A model generated the notes under the pieces. It saw only the letters and a list, made by a program, of their open reading frames with translations. It was not told the DNA's origin and searched no databases. From a virus: a stretch of DNA of 40,452 nt. This document shows positions 37,933-40,452 of this stretch, piece after piece. Position numbers and translations under genes: made by a program. Position 1 is the stretch's first letter; each line of letters starts with the position of its first letter. Location of the stretch: IMG/VR virus record IMGVR_UViG_3300038701_001255, positions 1 to 40,452 of that record; one strand, written 5' to 3'.

Positions 37933-37957
37933 GCAAGGTTTTTTAGAGGAACCTTGC
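37933..37957. promoter_or_regulatory. Hairpin between decoration-like and adaptor genes
   Basis: GCAAGGTT (37933-37940) and AACCTTGC (37950-37957) form a perfect 8-bp stem. Read leftward it is followed by TTAATTT, a weak T tract. It may act as a partial terminator or RNA-processing site that sets high capsid and lower tail expression. Confidence 0.6.
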
Positions 37958-37973
37958 TAAAACCTCATAACGA

Positions 37974-38267
37974 TTAAAGGTCGTTACCACCAACAGCGTG
38001 GATGTACACTTTGTCACCAGCTGTAAGGGCGTAAGTAGAAGCACCGTCAGCTACTGTTACAGTCTCACCAGAGAAGCTGATAACAGCATCTTCAGTTACA
38101 ACTACACCAGCACGAGCGATAGTTACTTGAACCCACTCGATGTTAGTAACATCGTCAACAGTGATGTCAACCGTACCGGCTGTATCATCAGCTGCCACTA
38201 CTGTGTAAGTGCTGTGTGACTGCGCTGCAATCTTCTTAGCACCATCTTCGTTTAGGTATACGTTCAT
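37974..38267 (-). CDS. Probable capsid decoration or head protein (97 aa)
   Basis: ATG 38267 after AAAGGA. Short beta-rich protein (TYTVVAADDTAGTVDITVDD, TNIEWVQVTIARAGVVVTED) with Val/Thr/Asp bias, ending GDKVYIHAVGGNDL; Ig-like folds of this type are common in decoration proteins. It directly follows the capsid gene. Role inferred. Confidence 0.65.
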   Translation of the reverse strand: MNVYLNEDGAKKIAAQSHSTYTVVAADDTAGTVDITVDDVTNIEWVQVTIARAGVVVTEDAVISFSGETVTVADGASTYALTAGDKVYIHAVGGNDL

Positions 38268-38284
38268 AGTATTAGTCCTTTATC

Positions 38285-39352
38285 TTATAGTTCGCCAGTA
38301 GCGAATACGTGTACTACACCGTTCTCGATACCGTCAAATTTAAGCATCTTAGTACCGTAGATTGCTGTGTGAGCAATACCCATGTGTAGTTCGTAGTCCA
38401 TGTCTTTACCAGAGAATTTACCGGCAAGGCCAATACCAACTGCGAATGCTTGAGCACCTAGAAGTAGGTTGTGTGCTACACGAGTAGATGAAGCACCACC
38501 GTCAGCAGACTCAATACGGTTCATGTCTGGAACCATGTAGAACATAATACCGTCAGCTTCACCAAGATAGCGAGAGCCATCAAAGAATGGAGCTGAGATT
38601 TCGTTCTTACGCATGTCATCACGTAGGTCTTTGAACTCTGTGTCCGCTTGTAGGTGGTCAGCAGAGATCGGATCAAGAAGCATTACAAATTTATCTTGAA
38701 TGTTCGGTTGACCTTCTTGTACGATACGCATTGGACGTACACGACGTGCAGTAACACCACCACTGTACTCAGCGATGTCAAGAGCTTTACGCTTCGCAGT
38801 ACGAGCCATAGCTAGAGACATTTTATCGTTAGTAGCATCTACGTTAGCTAGTGCAGTAGCTAGAGTAGCGTTGTAGTTACCAGCTTCGTCTGAACCAAAT
38901 AGTACACGAGTACGGTTTGGAGTAGCTGTAACAGCAGCAGCGTCGATAATATCGTTACGCATGATCTGTGCTTTAGCGTCAAGTAGTTGAGGCTTTAGAA
39001 GACCAACAACTTCAACTGGAGTACGCGCGTTTACAAGAGCTTTTTGCTCTACTTTAGCAGCATAACGTACGTAGTCGATAGTTACAGAGTCAGTGTGGAA
39101 TTTAAGATCAACTTCGTTACCTTCAAGTTGCTCATCACCACGCTTTGCTTTAGTAGGGTCAAAAGCGTCTACTAGGTTGAAGTAAATCGTGTCGCCACGG
39201 CCTTTTGATTCGTCTTGCTTCAGCTGAATTACCGCATCAGAAGTAGTACCCATAAGCCAACGTAGTGTGTTACCATCGATGTACTCACGGAAAGACTGTT
39301 TTAGAATGTCCTTCTGGTTGAGGTCTGAAGCATTTGTGATAGATACAGTCAT
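38285..39352 (-). CDS. Major capsid protein, N4 gp56-like family
   Basis: 355 aa, ATG 39352 after AAAAGGA. The protein has N4-gp56 (DUF4043) features: KQSFREYIDGNTLRWLMGTT at the N-terminus, RGDTIYFNLV, and LLLGAQAFAVGIGLAGK near residue 303. HK97-type fold expected. It follows the scaffold and precedes the decoration-like protein, as in other podoviruses. It forms the icosahedral shell. Confidence 0.9.
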   Translation of the reverse strand: MTVSITNASDLNQKDILKQSFREYIDGNTLRWLMGTTSDAVIQLKQDESKGRGDTIYFNLVDAFDPTKAKRGDEQLEGNEVDLKFHTDSVTIDYVRYAAKVEQKALVNARTPVEVVGLLKPQLLDAKAQIMRNDIIDAAAVTATPNRTRVLFGSDEAGNYNATLATALANVDATNDKMSLAMARTAKRKALDIAEYSGGVTARRVRPMRIVQEGQPNIQDKFVMLLDPISADHLQADTEFKDLRDDMRKNEISAPFFDGSRYLGEADGIMFYMVPDMNRIESADGGASSTRVAHNLLLGAQAFAVGIGLAGKFSGKDMDYELHMGIAHTAIYGTKMLKFDGIENGVVHVFATGEL

Positions 39353-39378
39353 TTGTATTATCCTTTTCTATTTTTTGC

Positions 39379-40209
39379 TTACATTAGTCCAATAGACTGG
39401 AGTGAGATAGACTCACTTTCGTCTGATTTAGTCGAAGTAGATGGAGCACTTCCACCAATCTTCGGCTTACCCTTTTTCATAGGAGAAACATAGTTTTTGT
39501 ACTTCTCCTCGTATTTCGCTTTGATTTCAGCTTCAATCTCAGAACGAATAGATTCTTCATCCATTGAAGACTTGTTAGTCAAGGCTGCAACCAAACTACC
39601 GTGCTCTTGAACAGCTTCATAGGCTGTTACAAGCTCTTTACCTCGCTTTAGAACGTAAGACGCTCTAGTGGCTGGGTCTTGAGCTATGAGCTCTTTTACA
39701 ATAGTTGGGTCTGAAGCGGCGAAAGTGTCGAACGCTGATACAGCAGCTTGCAGTTGCTCGTCTGTTGTATCTGTGTTGTCTTTAAGAATTTGCATAGCAA
39801 GCGGTAGTTGTTGTCCAACAGCGCTTACAATCTCTGCCATTTCATTAGCTTCAGGTTCTGGGTTCTTCATAGAACCTTTCAACTCCTGAATCTCTTCGGC
39901 AGACAAGTCTTCTCCGGCCTCGAACTTCTGGATGATGCTCTGGGCTTTTTGATTTACTTGTGTTGCGTATTCTCGTGTGTCTTTAAGCTGCTTCTCTAGC
40001 TGCGAATACTTGTCGTCTTCGGCCTTCTCTTCGACCTCTTCTGTTTCCGACTCTTCAGATTCTGTTTCTGTCTCACCGCCTTCGTCAGTTGCTTCCATCG
40101 TTTCCTCTGTAGCTTCTGATTCGGCTTCTGTTACTGTTTCTTCTGTAGTGTCGTCCATTTCAAATAGATCGCTGAGGGACGGCTCAACGTGTGTAGTTTC
40201 ATCAGTCAT
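39379..40209 (-). CDS. Scaffolding protein
   Basis: 276 aa, ATG 40209 after AAGGAAAGAG. Residues 15-65 are almost all Glu, Asp and Thr (EETMEATDEGGETETESEES). A long charged helical centre follows (DKYSQLEKQLKDTREYATQV), and the C-terminus is basic (KYEEKYKNYVSPMKKGKPKI) with a Ser-rich end. An acidic N-terminus, coiled coil and basic capsid-binding C-terminus between portal and capsid genes are the hallmark of podovirus scaffolds. Confidence 0.85.
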   Translation of the reverse strand: MTDETTHVEPSLSDLFEMDDTTEETVTEAESEATEETMEATDEGGETETESEESETEEVEEKAEDDKYSQLEKQLKDTREYATQVNQKAQSIIQKFEAGEDLSAEEIQELKGSMKNPEPEANEMAEIVSAVGQQLPLAMQILKDNTDTTDEQLQAAVSAFDTFAASDPTIVKELIAQDPATRASYVLKRGKELVTAYEAVQEHGSLVAALTNKSSMDEESIRSEIEAEIKAKYEEKYKNYVSPMKKGKPKIGGSAPSTSTKSDESESISLQSIGLM

Positions 40210-40231
40210 GTTTCTCTTTCCTTATTACCTT

Positions 40232-40452
40232 CTACTGAATTGTAGGGACGGTTTGGGCAGGATTGGCCTCCTCGCTTGCGGCATCACCTTCAGCTTGTGG
40301 CTGGGACGGCGAATTCTGTTTCATCTCCTGAATAATCTTGTCGATATTTCTAATACCAAAGGCTTTAGCTAGAGTTGGAGACTGTAGAAGAATCGGTAGT
40401 TGACCGTTCATAGCTACGTTTCTCAAGTTCTCTGCAAGCTCTTCTGGTGGAC
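40232..40452 (-). CDS. Portal protein C-terminal part (continues from 1-1696)
   Basis: Reads NLRNVAMNGQLPILLQSPTL and on through FGIRNIDKIIQEMKQNSPSQ to the stop at 40232, ending NPAQTVPTIQ. It is in frame with the portal at the left end when the 125-bp repeat is collapsed. It is not an independent gene. Confidence 0.9.
   Translation of the reverse strand, partial: PPEELAENLRNVAMNGQLPILLQSPTLAKAFGIRNIDKIIQEMKQNSPSQPQAEGDAASEEANPAQTVPTIQ
40327..40451 (+). repeat. Terminal direct repeat, right copy
   Basis: Identical to 4-128 over 125 bases. Collapsing the two copies gives a circle of 40323 bp and an intact portal gene. Confidence 0.9.

Noticed and set aside
1-40452. CRISPR arrays, integrase, repressor or phage RNA polymerase
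   Set aside because: No spaced identical repeats, no recombinase motifs and no single-subunit polymerase motifs are visible.

Overview
The window is essentially one complete genome of a tailed phage with a short-tail (podovirus) gene set. The last 125 bp (40327-40451) repeat bases 4-128. Joining the ends there gives a circle of about 40.32 kb and restores a 595-codon portal gene cut by the window edge. There is a P22-type portal, an N4-gp56-like capsid protein, a gp10-like tail nozzle, T7-like ejection proteins and T7-like spanins. There is no phage RNA polymerase, integrase or recognisable repressor. Promoters are host sigma-70 type (TTGACA with 16-18 bp spacing). The Rz/Rz1 pair indicates a Gram-negative host; a gammaproteobacterium, perhaps marine, is my inference.

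Layout. (1) Leftward late operon: promoter at 5571-5599, then small membrane protein, hypothetical, TerS, TerL (interrupted by an intein), hypothetical, portal, across the joined ends to scaffold, major capsid, decoration-like protein, adaptor, nozzle, collar-domain tail protein, three ejection proteins (the last carrying a lysozyme domain), holin-like proteins, spanins, an accessory virion protein and a secreted peptide, ending at 26909. (2) Rightward operon 6095-8509: hypotheticals, an HslV-like Ntn hydrolase and an ATP-dependent DNA ligase, closed by tandem terminators at 8634-8714. (3) 8510-9290: gene-free, dense in small inverted repeats, with two long G tracts. (4) Leftward early cluster 17550-9336: about 28 small genes including a TOPRIM primase, an NrdH-like redoxin, a Lar-like zinc protein and several membrane microproteins, with direct repeats at 11837-11900 that look like iterons. 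(5) 17551-18472: gene-free control region holding leftward promoters and a structured non-coding RNA of about 550 nt with its own promoter and terminator. (6) Rightward replication operon 18473-26775: DnaB-type helicase, a family A DNA polymerase split into exonuclease and polymerase genes, SSB, 5'-3' exonuclease, HNH endonuclease, a second DnaQ-like exonuclease and a MazG-like pyrophosphohydrolase.

The most unusual content is RNA. Three intergenic loci (5.70-6.03 kb, 17.86-18.41 kb and 26.80-26.85 kb) each have a TTGACA promoter, no convincing ORF, and an intrinsic terminator. The first two fold into many hairpins. All three carry a C/U-rich motif resembling the anti-Shine-Dalgarno end of 16S rRNA; in the large RNA a 7-nt exact match sits in a hairpin loop. 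These are candidates for undescribed phage regulatory RNAs, the large one in the style of the giant ornate phage RNAs (ROOL, GOLLD). Structures were found by eye, and no database was searched.
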